A stretch of DNA of 64,000 nt, taken from positions 1,116,001-1,180,000 of the forward strand of contig CATOSB010000002.1 of the NCBI GenBank assembly GCA_951812305.1, in the 5' to 3' direction. Below are positions 16,369-25,223 of the stretch, in pieces; within the stretch, counting starts at the first letter, position 1; each line of letters starts with the position of its first letter. Under the pieces are notes generated by a model. The model was not told where the DNA came from. It did not search any database and saw only the letters and a list, made by a program, of their open reading frames with translations. The position numbers and the translations under genes are program-made. This DNA comes from an uncultured Paracoccaceae bacterium. GTDB lineage: Bacteria > Pseudomonadota > Alphaproteobacteria > Rhodobacterales > Rhodobacteraceae.

Positions 16369-17774
16369 CACATCATCTCGCGCACATCGGTCAGTTTGCC
16401 GGTGATCGCGGCAGCGGCGGCCATACCGGGGCTGACAAGATGGGTGCGGCCCTTGAAACCCTGACGGCCTTCGAAGTTTCGGTTGCTTGTCGAGGCACAG
16501 CGTTCTTCCGGTGCCAATTGATCCGGGTTCATCGCCAGACACATGGAACAGCCCGCCAGCCGCCATTCAAATCCTGCGTCGCGGAAAATGTCGGCGAGGC
16601 CCTCCTCTTCGGCTTGCGCACGGACCAGACCGGACCCTGGCACGACCATTGCGCGCAGGCCATCCTTGATCTTCTTGCCCTTCACGATGTCGGCGGCAGC
16701 ACGCAAGTCTTCGATCCGGCCATTGGTGCAGGAACCGATGAAGACGGTGTCGATCTGGATTTCGCTCAAAGGCGTGCCGGGGGTCAGGCCCATGTAGGCG
16801 AGTGAGCGTTCAACCGCGCCCACCTTGCCACCTTCGAAATCAGATGGGGCCGGCACTGTTGCAGTGATCGGCAGCACATCTTCGGGTGACGTACCCCATG
16901 TTACGACCGGTGCGATATCCTCGCCTTTGATCGTCACGACCTTGTCGAAATGCGCGCCGTCGTCGGTGAACAGCGTCTGCCAATACGCCATCGCCTGTTC
17001 CCAAGCGCCGCCTTTGGGCGCATGGGCGCGGCCCTTGCAGTATTCAAACGTCTTCTCATCGGGCGCGATAAGGCCAGCGCGCGCACCGCCTTCGATGGCC
17101 ATGTTGCACACCGTCATCCGGCCTTCCATCGACAGATCGCGGATCGCTTCGCCGCAATATTCAATCACATAGCCGGTGCCGCCAGCGGTGCCGGTTTCAC
17201 CGATCACCGAAAGGGTGATGTCCTTGGCGGTCACGCCGGGGCGCAGCTTGCCGGTGATCTCGACCTTCATGTTCTTGGATTTCTTCTGGATCAGGGTCTG
17301 CGTGGCCAGAACATGCTCGACCTCGCTGGTGCCAATGCCATGCGCCAACGCGCCGAACGCACCGTGCGTGGCGGTATGGCTGTCGCCGCAAACCACTGTC
17401 ATCCCCGGCAAGGTCCAGCCCTGTTCGGGGCCGACAATGTGGACAATGCCCTGACGGATGTCGTCGACGGGGTAATAGTGGATGTCGAAATCTTTCGCGT
17501 TCTTGTCCAAGGCCGCGACCTGAATCGCGCTGTCCTCGGTCATGTTCTTGGGGTCTTCACGACCTGCTGTTGTCGGCACGTTGTGGTCCGGCACGGCGAT
17601 GGTTTTCTCTGGCGCGCGCACCTTGCGGCCCGCCATTCGCAGGCCTTCGAAAGCCTGCGGGCTGGTCACCTCGTGCACCAGATGCCGGTCGATATACAGA
17701 AGGCAGGTGCCATCCTCGCCTTCATGGGCCAGATGGGCATCCCAGATTTTATCATAAAGCGTTTTGGGGGACAT
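16368..17774 (-). CDS. leuC: 3-isopropylmalate dehydratase large subunit
   Basis: 468 aa aconitase-family large subunit with a [4Fe-4S] cluster. It starts [20 protein letters not shown] at 17774; an upstream in-frame ATG adds eight atypical residues. Cluster cysteines are in FIGSCTNGR and [28 protein letters not shown] and the [13 protein letters not shown] signature are intact. It is the first long gene of the leu set, preceded by a 28-codon frame. Confidence 0.96.
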   Translation of the reverse strand: MSPKTLYDKIWDAHLAHEGEDGTCLLYIDRHLVHEVTSPQAFEGLRMAGRKVRAPEKTIAVPDHNVPTTAGREDPKNMTEDSAIQVAALDKNAKDFDIHYYPVDDIRQGIVHIVGPEQGWTLPGMTVVCGDSHTATHGAFGALAHGIGTSEVEHVLATQTLIQKKSKNMKVEITGKLRPGVTAKDITLSVIGETGTAGGTGYVIEYCGEAIRDLSMEGRMTVCNMAIEGGARAGLIAPDEKTFEYCKGRAHAPKGGAWEQAMAYWQTLFTDDGAHFDKVVTIKGEDIAPVVTWGTSPEDVLPITATVPAPSDFEGGKVGAVERSLAYMGLTPGTPLSEIQIDTVFIGSCTNGRIEDLRAAADIVKGKKIKDGLRAMVVPGSGLVRAQAEEEGLADIFRDAGFEWRLAGCSMCLAMNPDQLAPEERCASTSNRNFEGRQGFKGRTHLVSPGMAAAAAITGKLTDVREMM

Positions 17775-17837
17775 GGGTCCTCTCCCGTTGATTGCCATAA
17801 TGGAATTCGTCAGTGCCTCGGCCTCAGCCGGACAGCC

Positions 17838-17924
17838 TCATAGGCGGGCGAGAACAGCCCGCGTCGCGCCATAGAACCGCCAGGGCAGGCGCGCGTGATC
17901 GTCGAGGTTGAAGATCTTTGTCAT
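17838..17924 (-). CDS. Small ORF upstream of leuC (28 aa)
   Basis: An ATG at 17924 opens a 28-codon frame, MTKIFNLDDHARLPWRFYG then ATRAVLARL and stop. The purine-rich ggagtaggcaaga precedes it. It lies about 60 bp upstream of leuC in the same direction. The sequence is not leucine-rich enough for a classic attenuator leader, and the LPWRFYG core looks like a real small protein. Coding status is uncertain. Confidence 0.45.
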   Translation of the reverse strand: MTKIFNLDDHARLPWRFYGATRAVLARL

Positions 17925-17952
17925 GGGCTCTTGCCTACTCCCTCTTAGCGCA

Positions 17953-18800
17953 TCAATCAAGCTTGGCCTCTGGCGCGCTGAGTACGGCATTGACCGCAGC
18001 GCCGAGAAGGATCGCGTAGGCTGACAGGAAAAACCACATCAACAGGACGATCACCGCCCCCAGCGCGCCGTAAACCTGATTGTAAGATCCGAAGTTGGTC
18101 AGGTAGGTCGAAAACCCCCAACTCGCGCCTACCCACAGAACCAATGCGACAAACGCCCCGGCACTGACAAAGCGCGTGCTGTGGGTGTCGTGATTTGGCC
18201 CAAACCGGTAGAGAAGCCACAGGACGCCAAGCACCGTGCCAATCAGCAAAACCCAACGCGCGGCAACCAGCGACGTTTGGGTCATTTCCCCGAGCGGTAA
18301 AAAGACAATCACCATTGGCACCACGATGACGGCGACCAGCATCATCAGCGCCAATGCGATCAGGATTAACGTCAATGCAATGGCCCAGAGTGAATGCCAG
18401 AACCCGGCCCGTGGCCGAATGCCATAGATTGCGTTCAGGCCCCGCACCAATGCCCCACGCCAGCGCGGGTCGACCACAGGGCCACAGCGGTTGAAATAAC
18501 GGTCGCCCAACCCAGCGCGCCAGAGTTGCCCTCGACCAGCGTACGCACTTGTTCATCGAAAATCGCAAAGGCCTCGCGCGGCATGAAAGGTTCCAGCATC
18601 GCCACCTGATCCATCACGATAACCGGATCCGACATGAGCCCCCAAAGCGCGGTGATTGCGGCGGCGGCAGGAAAGATCGCAAACATCGCATAAAACGCGA
18701 AACCCGCCGCGATCAGGTCGAGATTGCGCGACGTGGCAATGCTTAAAGTCAGTAGGGCCAGCTGGTAGAGGCGTCGAAACGAATTCATCCTGTCCAACAT
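17953..18800 (-). pseudogene. YihY/BrkB-like membrane protein, single-base frameshift
   Basis: Two overlapping frames make one YihY family inner-membrane protein. The first (18800 to 18435) starts MLDRMNSFRRLYQLALL and carries the family core LDLIAAGFAFYAMFAIFP. The second (ending 17953) continues with ALVRGLNAIYGIRPRAGFW and four more hydrophobic segments. One extra base in the C4 run at 18453-18456 would restore a 282-aa protein of normal length. Decay or a homopolymer error cannot be told apart here. Members are predicted multi-pass proteins of unsettled function (once annotated ribonuclease BN). Confidence 0.8.
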
Positions 18801-18923
18801 GCGTCTGAGTCATCGTATATTCAATGATTGGAATTGTGCCCGAGTGCTCGACGCATGGCATGACATGTGCAAGGTTACTGTCAAAAGGGGGCAGGTTTGG
18901 AAGGCGAACTTCAGACAGTCACA

Positions 18924-20225
18924 ATGGATCTGGCAGCGATCTGGGCGTCGGTCGAGAATTTTCTGCGCACGCTGATCCTGCCGTCGCGGCTGACGCAGGT
19001 GGCGGTCGCCGTGGCCTGTATTATCCTTGCCTGGGTATTGGCACGCTGGCTCGACCCCAAAGTGACCGGCTGGATGCGAAACCTCAAAGGCCGCCCGCTC
19101 TGGCAAATGCGATGGCTGGTCATCATGAGCCGCCAGATACCACTTGCGATATTTATCGTGCTTGTCTGGATATCCGCCACACTCATCGCTCAGTTTTATG
19201 TGTTTCCGTCCCGGCGGTACCTTCTTGTTCTGATTGGAACGATTGCACTGGTCTGGCTTGCAATCCGGATCGCATCCTATCTGATCAAGAACCGCTTTCT
19301 GCGGCGCGTTATTGTCTGGGGTTTGTCGCTTTATGCGCTGCTGTATTATCTCGGACTGCTGGATGAAACGACGGCGGCGCTGGACAGCATAGGCATAGAA
19401 TTCGGCACCTTCCGCCTGACCGCGCTGGCCGTGATCAAGGCCCTGATTGTGACCGGGCTGCTACTGGCAGGCGCGCGGTTGCTGTCGCAATCTTCGGCGA
19501 CCCGCCTGCGCCGCAATGAGGAACTTTCGCCCTCGGTTCGCGAACTGGCCGTCAAGGTCATTCAGGTACTGCTTTATACCGCTGCGTTCTTTATCGGGTT
19601 AAAGGCAGTCGGGTTCGATCTGACCGGGTTGGCGGTTCTGTCCGGTGCCATCGGTGTCGGCCTTGGTTTCGGCTTGCAGAAAGTGGTGTCGAACCTTGTC
19701 TCGGGCGTCATCATTCTTTTGGACAAATCGATCAAACCCGGAGACGTCATCAGCCTTGGCGATACGTTTGGCTGGATCGACAACCTCAGCGCCCGGTATG
19801 TCAGCGTGGTCACGCGGGACGGTAAGGAATACCTGATCCCGAACGAAGACTTGATCACCGGGCAGGTCGTCAACTGGTCACATTCCAGCGACTTTGTGCG
19901 GCTTGATATCTATTTCGGCACGGCCTACACGGATGACCCGCACGCGGTGCGCCAGATCGCGATTGATGCAGCAAAATCGGTCGACAGGATATTGGACAGG
20001 CCCAAGCCACCGGTTTGTCATATCGTCGGGTTCGGCGACAGCTCAGTCGATTACATCCTTCGGTTCTGGATCAAGGATCCAACCGGCGGACTGACGAATA
20101 TTCGCGGCGCGGTCTATCTGGCGCTTTGGGATGCATTCCAGGAGCATGAGATTTCAATCCCGTTCCCGCAACGCGAGATAACGATGCTGGAAGGTTCAGA
20201 AGTTCGGCACCGGGCTTTGGATTAA
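18924..20225 (+). CDS. MscS family mechanosensitive channel
   Basis: 433 aa from the ATG at 18924; a TTG at 18897 would add nine residues. There are four or five transmembrane helices at roughly 20-40, 70-95, 105-130, 160-190 and 220-245. These precede the pore helix AVLSGAIGVGLGFGLQKVVSNLVSGVIILLD. Then comes the MscS beta domain (IKPGDVISLGDTFGWIDNL, TRDGKEYLIPNEDLI) and the C-terminal alpha/beta domain. It would release osmolytes on hypo-osmotic shock. The gene is convergent with smpB, with repeat copy C in the gap. Confidence 0.92.
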   Translation: MDLAAIWASVENFLRTLILPSRLTQVAVAVACIILAWVLARWLDPKVTGWMRNLKGRPLWQMRWLVIMSRQIPLAIFIVLVWISATLIAQFYVFPSRRYLLVLIGTIALVWLAIRIASYLIKNRFLRRVIVWGLSLYALLYYLGLLDETTAALDSIGIEFGTFRLTALAVIKALIVTGLLLAGARLLSQSSATRLRRNEELSPSVRELAVKVIQVLLYTAAFFIGLKAVGFDLTGLAVLSGAIGVGLGFGLQKVVSNLVSGVIILLDKSIKPGDVISLGDTFGWIDNLSARYVSVVTRDGKEYLIPNEDLITGQVVNWSHSSDFVRLDIYFGTAYTDDPHAVRQIAIDAAKSVDRILDRPKPPVCHIVGFGDSSVDYILRFWIKDPTGGLTNIRGAVYLALWDAFQEHEISIPFPQREITMLEGSEVRHRALD

Positions 20226-20287
20226 AGGCATCATTAACAGAGGATGCAACAATTTGGACCGGAGCGGACGTTGGTTCATACCACCAA

Positions 20288-20443
20288 CGCGCGGAATCAA
20301 GGCCGCCGCGCCAGCGACGACGCGTCCCGCGCGGAGGCGATTGGGTGAGGGCATGGGCTACGTCCGACGTCGTACGGGTTCTCGGGGATATATTGCACCA
20401 CACCCGCGTTGGATCGCCACCGCCCGCGTCGTCGATGGCGCGG
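20288..20443 (+). repeat. ~160-bp intergenic palindromic repeat, copy C
   Basis: It begins cgcgcggaatcaaggccg and ends atggcgcgg. It holds the shared ggcgattgggtgag box and the late ggatcgccacc box, with arms diverged to gcgacgacgcg and cgcgtcgtcg. It lies in the convergent mscS/smpB gap, in the same orientation as the other copies. Confidence 0.65.
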
Positions 20444-20499
20444 CTTGTCATACAAATCAGGCGGTTGTCCGCCCTGACCCATATGCAGCTACAGCTGTC

Positions 20500-20976
20500 T
20501 CATTCCCCATGTCGCAGCAACCGCTGCTTCTGCCGGCCCCAATCGCGCTTGGCCTCTGTTGCCCGCTTGTCGACTGTCCGCTTGCCCTTGGCGATTCCGA
20601 TCTTCAGCTTCGCAATGCCCTTGTGATTGAAATACAGAACCAGCGGCACCAGCGTCATGCCCTTGCGCTGGGTATCCGACCAAAGCCGCGCGAGTTCTTT
20701 CCTGGATACCAGCAACTTGCGCCGACGTTTTTCCAGATGCGGAAATGTCTTGGCCTGCTTGTAGGGCGCGACATAGCTGTTCACCAACCACAGCTCACCA
20801 TCGGCCACTTCAGCATAGCTTTCGGCGATGTTCGCGCCACCTTCGCGCAGCGACTTCACCTCTGACCCTTCCAGAATGATCCCGCATTCCAGATCATCCT
20901 CAATGGCATAGTCAAACCGCGCCCGCCGGTTCTCGGCGACCACTTTGTAATTGGGGTTTGTCTTTTCACGCGCCAT
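20500..20976 (-). CDS. smpB: SsrA-binding protein SmpB
   Basis: 158 aa. SmpB binds tmRNA and is required for trans-translation rescue of stalled ribosomes. It starts [20 protein letters not shown]. Signature motifs [15 protein letters not shown] and [17 protein letters not shown] are present, as is the basic C-terminal tail ending [17 protein letters not shown] longer upstream frame is spurious. The tmRNA gene itself is not in the window. Confidence 0.96.
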   Translation of the reverse strand: MAREKTNPNYKVVAENRRARFDYAIEDDLECGIILEGSEVKSLREGGANIAESYAEVADGELWLVNSYVAPYKQAKTFPHLEKRRRKLLVSRKELARLWSDTQRKGMTLVPLVLYFNHKGIAKLKIGIAKGKRTVDKRATEAKRDWGRQKQRLLRHGE

Positions 20977-21052
20977 GATCGCGCCGACATAAGGACCACC
21001 TGCGGCACTGTCCAGTGTTGACGCTTGGGCTGCCCTGTCAGAGATTGTCCCC

Positions 21053-21496
21053 ATGCTGACGCAACTTCTGCTTGGGGGTGCCCTGATCGTAGCGACCATC
21101 ATGATCGCTGGCACCGGGTTCATCCTGATGGAATTTGTTCTTATGCGATGCCGCCGCTGGCTGTTGCGCCCGCCGCACAAGCCCAAGCTTCTGTTGCTTC
21201 TTGTCGCCTCAGTGGTCTGGATCCTTGTTATTGCGACGGCAGGCGTGTGGCTTTGGGCGTTGGCAATGCTATGGCTTGATTTGTTCGTGACACTGGAGGC
21301 CGCAGTATATTTCGCACTCGTCGCCTTTACTACGCTTGGGTTTGGCGACCTGTTGCTGCCCGATCAATGGAGGCTTCTTTCAGGTATGGCGGCGATCAAC
21401 GGGCTTATGATGATCGGTCTGCAAACCGCGTTTTTGATCGAGGTTGTGCGCGTCGTGCGGCAAAGTCAGGCGACGCAGGACTGGAACGGCGGTTGA
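21053..21496 (+). CDS. Two-TM potassium-channel-like protein
   Basis: 147 aa. There is an N-terminal membrane helix (~5-30), a second helix (~45-70), then the pore loop with filter TTLGFGD at ~93 and a last helix. This is an Ion_trans_2-type layout with GFG in place of GYG, which still conducts K+ in known channels. There is no cytoplasmic regulatory domain. The next gene, 56 bp away in the same direction, is the exported ABC ATPase-like protein, so they may be cotranscribed. Confidence 0.8.
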   Translation: MLTQLLLGGALIVATIMIAGTGFILMEFVLMRCRRWLLRPPHKPKLLLLLVASVVWILVIATAGVWLWALAMLWLDLFVTLEAAVYFALVAFTTLGFGDLLLPDQWRLLSGMAAINGLMMIGLQTAFLIEVVRVVRQSQATQDWNGG

Positions 21497-21552
21497 CAGC
21501 ACGGTCTGTAACCGGTCCGATACCGCCATTGGATCACAGAGCGGAGGTTTTG

Positions 21553-22656
21553 ATGCGGGTTTTTATATCTACGGCAGTCTCTTTCGTCGTCGCATTCATT
21601 GGCGCGCTTCCGGTCTTGGCGGCGGACCAGACCGCAACCGCCGCGGACGCCTCCAGTTCAATTGTCGCGAAAGTCGGCGAAGCCGAGACCGCGACGGAAA
21701 CTTTGGAATTCACCATCCCCGAAGAATTAAAAGGTTACCGGCCATTTAATCAGAGTGACCAAAAAGCAATTGAGAACGTCGCTTTCGACATCGAGGAAGG
21801 TTTGATCATCGGTGTTCTCGGCCCGTCAGGTGCGGGCAAGTCCACCCTTCTCAGTATCACCGGGCGCTATATGGCCAATGACACTGGCGGCATGATCCTC
21901 AGTGGCCATCCCGGCCATGACCTGTCGATCCTGTGGAGCCGGAAATTACGCGATGTCAGGGTGTTTGACGCCGAGGAGCGCCGGTTCATTTCGCTGCGCA
22001 CAGTCATGGCGACGCATACGAGTCTTGAAGACCTGACCAAATCGGTTGCGGAATCGATGAAATCCGTTGGCGGTGGCGACGAAGCCGTCAAGCAGATCGA
22101 GGATGCATTTGCGCAAATGCGCAAACAGATCGATGAATTGGTAATGCAATTCCCCGAAGGCGCCGAGCGCGATGCGAAGCGGCTGGAATACTACACGCAA
22201 TTCGGCATACCGCTTCCTGACCGGCCAACACTCAGCGATGGTCAGCGCCAGCGTCTCAATATCGCGCGCGCGCTGTCTAGCAGGCCCACATTGCTGATCG
22301 CAGATGAACCGGTCGGCGGATTAGATGCTATCGCCGCTGTGGAACTGGAAAAGGTAATTCAGGAAATTCGGGCCGAATTGCCCGGAAGCCGGCCCGGTAC
22401 GGCGGGATGGGTTTCGGGTATGGTCCTGTTGAGTGATCTGACCGAAGAGATCGCGGGCAACAGAATGCCGCTCTACACTGTTGCGGGCTGGGTAGACCGC
22501 ACGCGCCGGGTGCCGCGCCAGATTCACGATCTGGAACTTGGGCAGGAGTTCGTTTTTGAAGAAGGTGACGCGTTCAGCGTCGAATGGAACGCGTATGTTC
22601 CACCGGAAATGCAAGGTGACTATCGCGAGTTTGCCGAAGCCGCGAAGGACAATTAG
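21553..22656 (+). CDS. ABC ATPase-like protein with N-terminal export signal
   Basis: 367 aa; ATG at 21553 with gcggagg upstream. The first 23 residues form a textbook signal peptide (MRVFISTAVSFVVAFIGAL then PVLA|A). An acidic linker follows, then an ABC nucleotide-binding domain: Walker A GPSGAGKST at ~98, signature LSDGQRQRLNIARAL (D for the second G) at ~228 and Walker B TLLIADEPVGGLD at ~249. The usual Q-loop Gln is not evident, a long helical insert follows the first half, and the switch His after the D-loop is missing (GMVLLSDLTEE). A ~75-residue C-terminal extension is unassigned. Either the protein is periplasmic, where ATP is absent, or the hydrophobic segment anchors it with the domain inside. 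A small GC palindrome at 22674-22686 follows the stop. Confidence 0.75.
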   Translation: MRVFISTAVSFVVAFIGALPVLAADQTATAADASSSIVAKVGEAETATETLEFTIPEELKGYRPFNQSDQKAIENVAFDIEEGLIIGVLGPSGAGKSTLLSITGRYMANDTGGMILSGHPGHDLSILWSRKLRDVRVFDAEERRFISLRTVMATHTSLEDLTKSVAESMKSVGGGDEAVKQIEDAFAQMRKQIDELVMQFPEGAERDAKRLEYYTQFGIPLPDRPTLSDGQRQRLNIARALSSRPTLLIADEPVGGLDAIAAVELEKVIQEIRAELPGSRPGTAGWVSGMVLLSDLTEEIAGNRMPLYTVAGWVDRTRRVPRQIHDLELGQEFVFEEGDAFSVEWNAYVPPEMQGDYREFAEAAKDN

Positions 22657-22712
22657 CGCAACACATTTTTCACCGCCCGACGGGCGAATACATTGTTTCC
22701 GCCATTCCCGCC

Positions 22713-23588
22713 TCAATCCGGCGATGAAACCTCGACCGGAATCTCATCAATCAGCCACTTGGCAAATACTTCCGCCTCGGTTCGCGGGCCTCGTTCCGGT
22801 ATGACGACGTGATAGGCCAGATCGTCGCTTGTGTCCTCTTCCAGCACGTCCAGCTCGCCTGACAGGACTTCTGGTTGCACCACGCCGGCTTGACCGACCA
22901 TCACACCGACCCCCGCCCTTAACGCAGCATAGGCCAGCGGGAAGGACTGAAACTCCCGCACCCGACTGGAATTTAACATAAACCCCTGATCTTCCGCCCA
23001 GCGGCGTTGTTCGACGCCGAGTGTTTCGATCAACCACACCCGCTCCGGCAGGGGTATGTCCTTTGGCGCATCGGCGACGGAAAGAACCTGAAACCGTGCC
23101 GAGGTCAGCCGTCGCGCACGCAAACCTGGCCAGTCGCCGAAGCCATAGCGGATTGCCAGATCGACACCCTCGCGCGCGAAATCCACCACCTCAGGCGTCG
23201 GGCTGAGTGTCAGGCCGATGTCAGGATGTGCCGCCCAGAACCGGCCCAAACGCGGGATCAGCCATCCTTCGGCGAATGTCTGGGTCAGCGAGATATGCAG
23301 TGGGCGATCTTCACGCTCGCGGTGAATGGCCTCCACCCCGGCAGCGATGGTGTCGAACCCTTCCTGCAACGCATCCGCCAGCGCCCGCCCCTCGCGCGTC
23401 AGCCCGATGCCGCGCCCCTTTCTGTGGGTCAGCGGCAGGTTCAGTTCCTCTTCCAGCTTGCGAATATGCTGTGAAATCGCGGCGTGTGTCACATTCAGAC
23501 CCGCCGCCGCGCGTGTCAGGCTGCCTTGCCGAGCAACGGCGTCAAATGCACGAAGCGCGAAGATCGAGGGGATGTGCCGCCAGTCCAT
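22713..23588 (-). CDS. LysR family transcriptional regulator (GcvA-like)
   Basis: 291 aa. The N-terminal winged helix (IFALRAFDAVARQGSLTRAAA, NVTHAAISQHIRKLEEEL) is of the GcvA/AmpR subgroup. The C-terminal substrate-binding domain starts LHISLTQTFAEGWLIPRLGRF. It is divergent from a 58-aa gene, with ~95 bp between starts, so that small gene is its most likely target. It lies far from the gcv operon, so a glycine role is not implied. Confidence 0.9.
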   Translation of the reverse strand: MDWRHIPSIFALRAFDAVARQGSLTRAAAGLNVTHAAISQHIRKLEEELNLPLTHRKGRGIGLTREGRALADALQEGFDTIAAGVEAIHREREDRPLHISLTQTFAEGWLIPRLGRFWAAHPDIGLTLSPTPEVVDFAREGVDLAIRYGFGDWPGLRARRLTSARFQVLSVADAPKDIPLPERVWLIETLGVEQRRWAEDQGFMLNSSRVREFQSFPLAYAALRAGVGVMVGQAGVVQPEVLSGELDVLEEDTSDDLAYHVVIPERGPRTEAEVFAKWLIDEIPVEVSSPD

Positions 23589-23683
23589 GCCATATTTGTA
23601 AGTATGACTTACGAATAGTCAATCGTAATGAGTCGCGTGAGTTGCGCATGCCGCCTAGATTGCTGAACAGAAGGAGAAACCCA

Positions 23684-23860
23684 ATGTTCACAATACTCGC
23701 AAGAAGCTTACGAATCGCATCCCGCAATGACAACACGCCCGGCCGCTGGGCGGCCCCCGATCACTGGCGCGAATCCCACGACCGCGCCCGACGCATGGCC
23801 CGCGCAGAGATGCACCGCGACGTTCCTGATCGCCGCTGGCTGGAGGAAATGCGTTTCTGA
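23684..23860 (+). CDS. Small hypothetical protein (58 aa)
   Basis: ATG at 23684 with AAGGAG 8 bp upstream, a strong ribosome-binding site. The protein begins MFTILARSLRIASRNDNTPG and ends HRDVPDRRWLEEMRF; it is rich in Arg and Trp and has no membrane segment. A clear intrinsic terminator follows, so it is a monocistronic unit divergent from a LysR gene. Family not recognised. A longer frame on the same strand overlaps the LysR gene antisense and is rejected. Confidence 0.75.
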   Translation: MFTILARSLRIASRNDNTPGRWAAPDHWRESHDRARRMARAEMHRDVPDRRWLEEMRF

Positions 23861-23867
23861 ATCGATT

Positions 23868-23899
23868 GACGCCCCGGGATCGCCTCGGGGCGTCATTTC
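23868..23899 (+). terminator. Intrinsic terminator after small gene
   Basis: A hairpin with arms tgacgccccg and cggggcgtca around an 8-base loop, followed by a short T-containing tract, 8 bp after the small gene's stop. It could serve both strands. Confidence 0.75.
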
Positions 23900-23936
23900 C
23901 GTGTGAAGTCAATTCGAATGGCTAACATGGGTCTCT

Positions 23937-24098
23937 CGCGCGGAATCAAGGCCCCTTTGGCCGCCGCGCATCGACGGGCCGTCCCCCGGCCCGGCGATTT
24001 GGTGAGTGGCACGCCACGTTCTGAATTTGTTCGGATTTCGCCAAATAAACTGACAGCCATAAGTGTCGGATCGCCGCACCACGGCCCGTCAATGCGCG
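23937..24098 (+). repeat. ~160-bp intergenic palindromic repeat, copy D
   Basis: It begins cgcgcggaatcaaggccc and ends cacggcccgtcaatgcgcg. It contains ggcgatttggtgag, ttcggatttcgcc and ggatcgccgcaccacgg. It aligns along its whole length with the two halves of copy E flanking the ISAzo13 element. It lies in the convergent gap between the 58-aa gene and dapA. Confidence 0.75.
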
Positions 24099-24216
24099 AC
24101 TTCTCTCGTTTGTGGGTGAACGGTCGCTCTGCGCCAACAATCCCGCAATAGCCAGACCCTGAAATGCCTCAGCGCCAGCGCCTAAGACATAGCCTTGGTT
24201 TACGCCATCACAAACC

Positions 24217-25092
24217 TCAGTTCAGCAACCCCGCGTGCACCATCGCGTCTTTGACCAGCGCCTTCGTACCGTCCGAAAGCGGCACATGCGGCAGGCGCAC
24301 ATCCGCCTCGCATTTGCCGAGCAGCGACATGCCGTATTTTGCACCGATCAGACCGGGTTCGGTGAAGACCGCCCTGTGCAGCGGCATCAACCGATCCTGA
24401 ACGCTGAGCGCCTTGTCGTAATCACCCGCCGTGCAGGCGTTCTGCAATTCAGCGCACAGCGCGGGCGCGACATTTGCGGTGACGGAGATACAGCCAACGC
24501 CACCTGCCGCGTTGAAGGCGTGTGCCGTCGGATCTTCGCCGGAGAGCTGGATAAAATCCTCGCCGCAGGTTATCCGTTGAAACGAGACCCGCGCCACATC
24601 GGCGGTTGCATCCTTAACCCCGACGATCCGGGGCAGTTTGGCCAGCTCACCCATCGTGTCCGGAGTCATATCCACCACCGAACGCGGCGGGATGTTGTAG
24701 ATGATGATCGGCAGGTTGCAGGCGTCATGCACCGCCTTGAAATGCGCGTAAAGCCCGCCCTGCGTTGGCTTATTGTAATAGGGCGTTACGACCAGCGCAC
24801 CGGATGCGCCCGCCTTTTCGGCGTGCTGGGCGAGGCGGATCGATTCCTCGGTGCTGTTCGATCCGGCACCCGCCAGAACCGGCACGCGACCTGCCGCAGC
24901 CCCGACCACGCAATCGACCACGGCGTCATGCTCGTCATGTGACAATGTCGGGCTTTCGCCGGTCGTGCCCACCGGCACCAACCCGGTCGAACCGCTGTCG
25001 ATCTGCCAGTCGACAATCTGTTTGAGCGCATCGAAATCCACTCCGCCGTTCTTGAACGGCGTCACCAGGGCGGGAAGGGATCCACTGAACAT
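24217..25092 (-). CDS. dapA: 4-hydroxy-tetrahydrodipicolinate synthase
   Basis: 291 aa TIM-barrel aldolase that condenses pyruvate with aspartate semialdehyde in lysine/diaminopimelate synthesis. It starts [20 protein letters not shown]. The GTTGESPTL motif, the Tyr in [10 protein letters not shown] and the Schiff-base Lys in [13 protein letters not shown] are intact. An in-frame upstream extension of 14 residues is unlikely. dapD, a later enzyme of the pathway, is 9 kb away. It is divergent from the lytic transglycosylase. Confidence 0.95.
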   Translation of the reverse strand: MFSGSLPALVTPFKNGGVDFDALKQIVDWQIDSGSTGLVPVGTTGESPTLSHDEHDAVVDCVVGAAAGRVPVLAGAGSNSTEESIRLAQHAEKAGASGALVVTPYYNKPTQGGLYAHFKAVHDACNLPIIIYNIPPRSVVDMTPDTMGELAKLPRIVGVKDATADVARVSFQRITCGEDFIQLSGEDPTAHAFNAAGGVGCISVTANVAPALCAELQNACTAGDYDKALSVQDRLMPLHRAVFTEPGLIGAKYGMSLLGKCEADVRLPHVPLSDGTKALVKDAMVHAGLLN

Positions 25093-25223
25093 GATGCGCT
25101 CCTTTCGTGTATTCCGGCCTCCGTACGGGGCCATATCGGTCGGCGGAGACTAGCCAATTCACAGGTCACTGCCAAGTTTGTGTGTTTGCTTAACGCGCAT
25201 TGGCGGCTACCTTCCGCCACGAA

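Noticed and set aside
23207..23683. Long upstream extension of the 58-aa gene
   Set aside because: It is antisense to the LysR coding region. The AAGGAG before 23684 defines the start.
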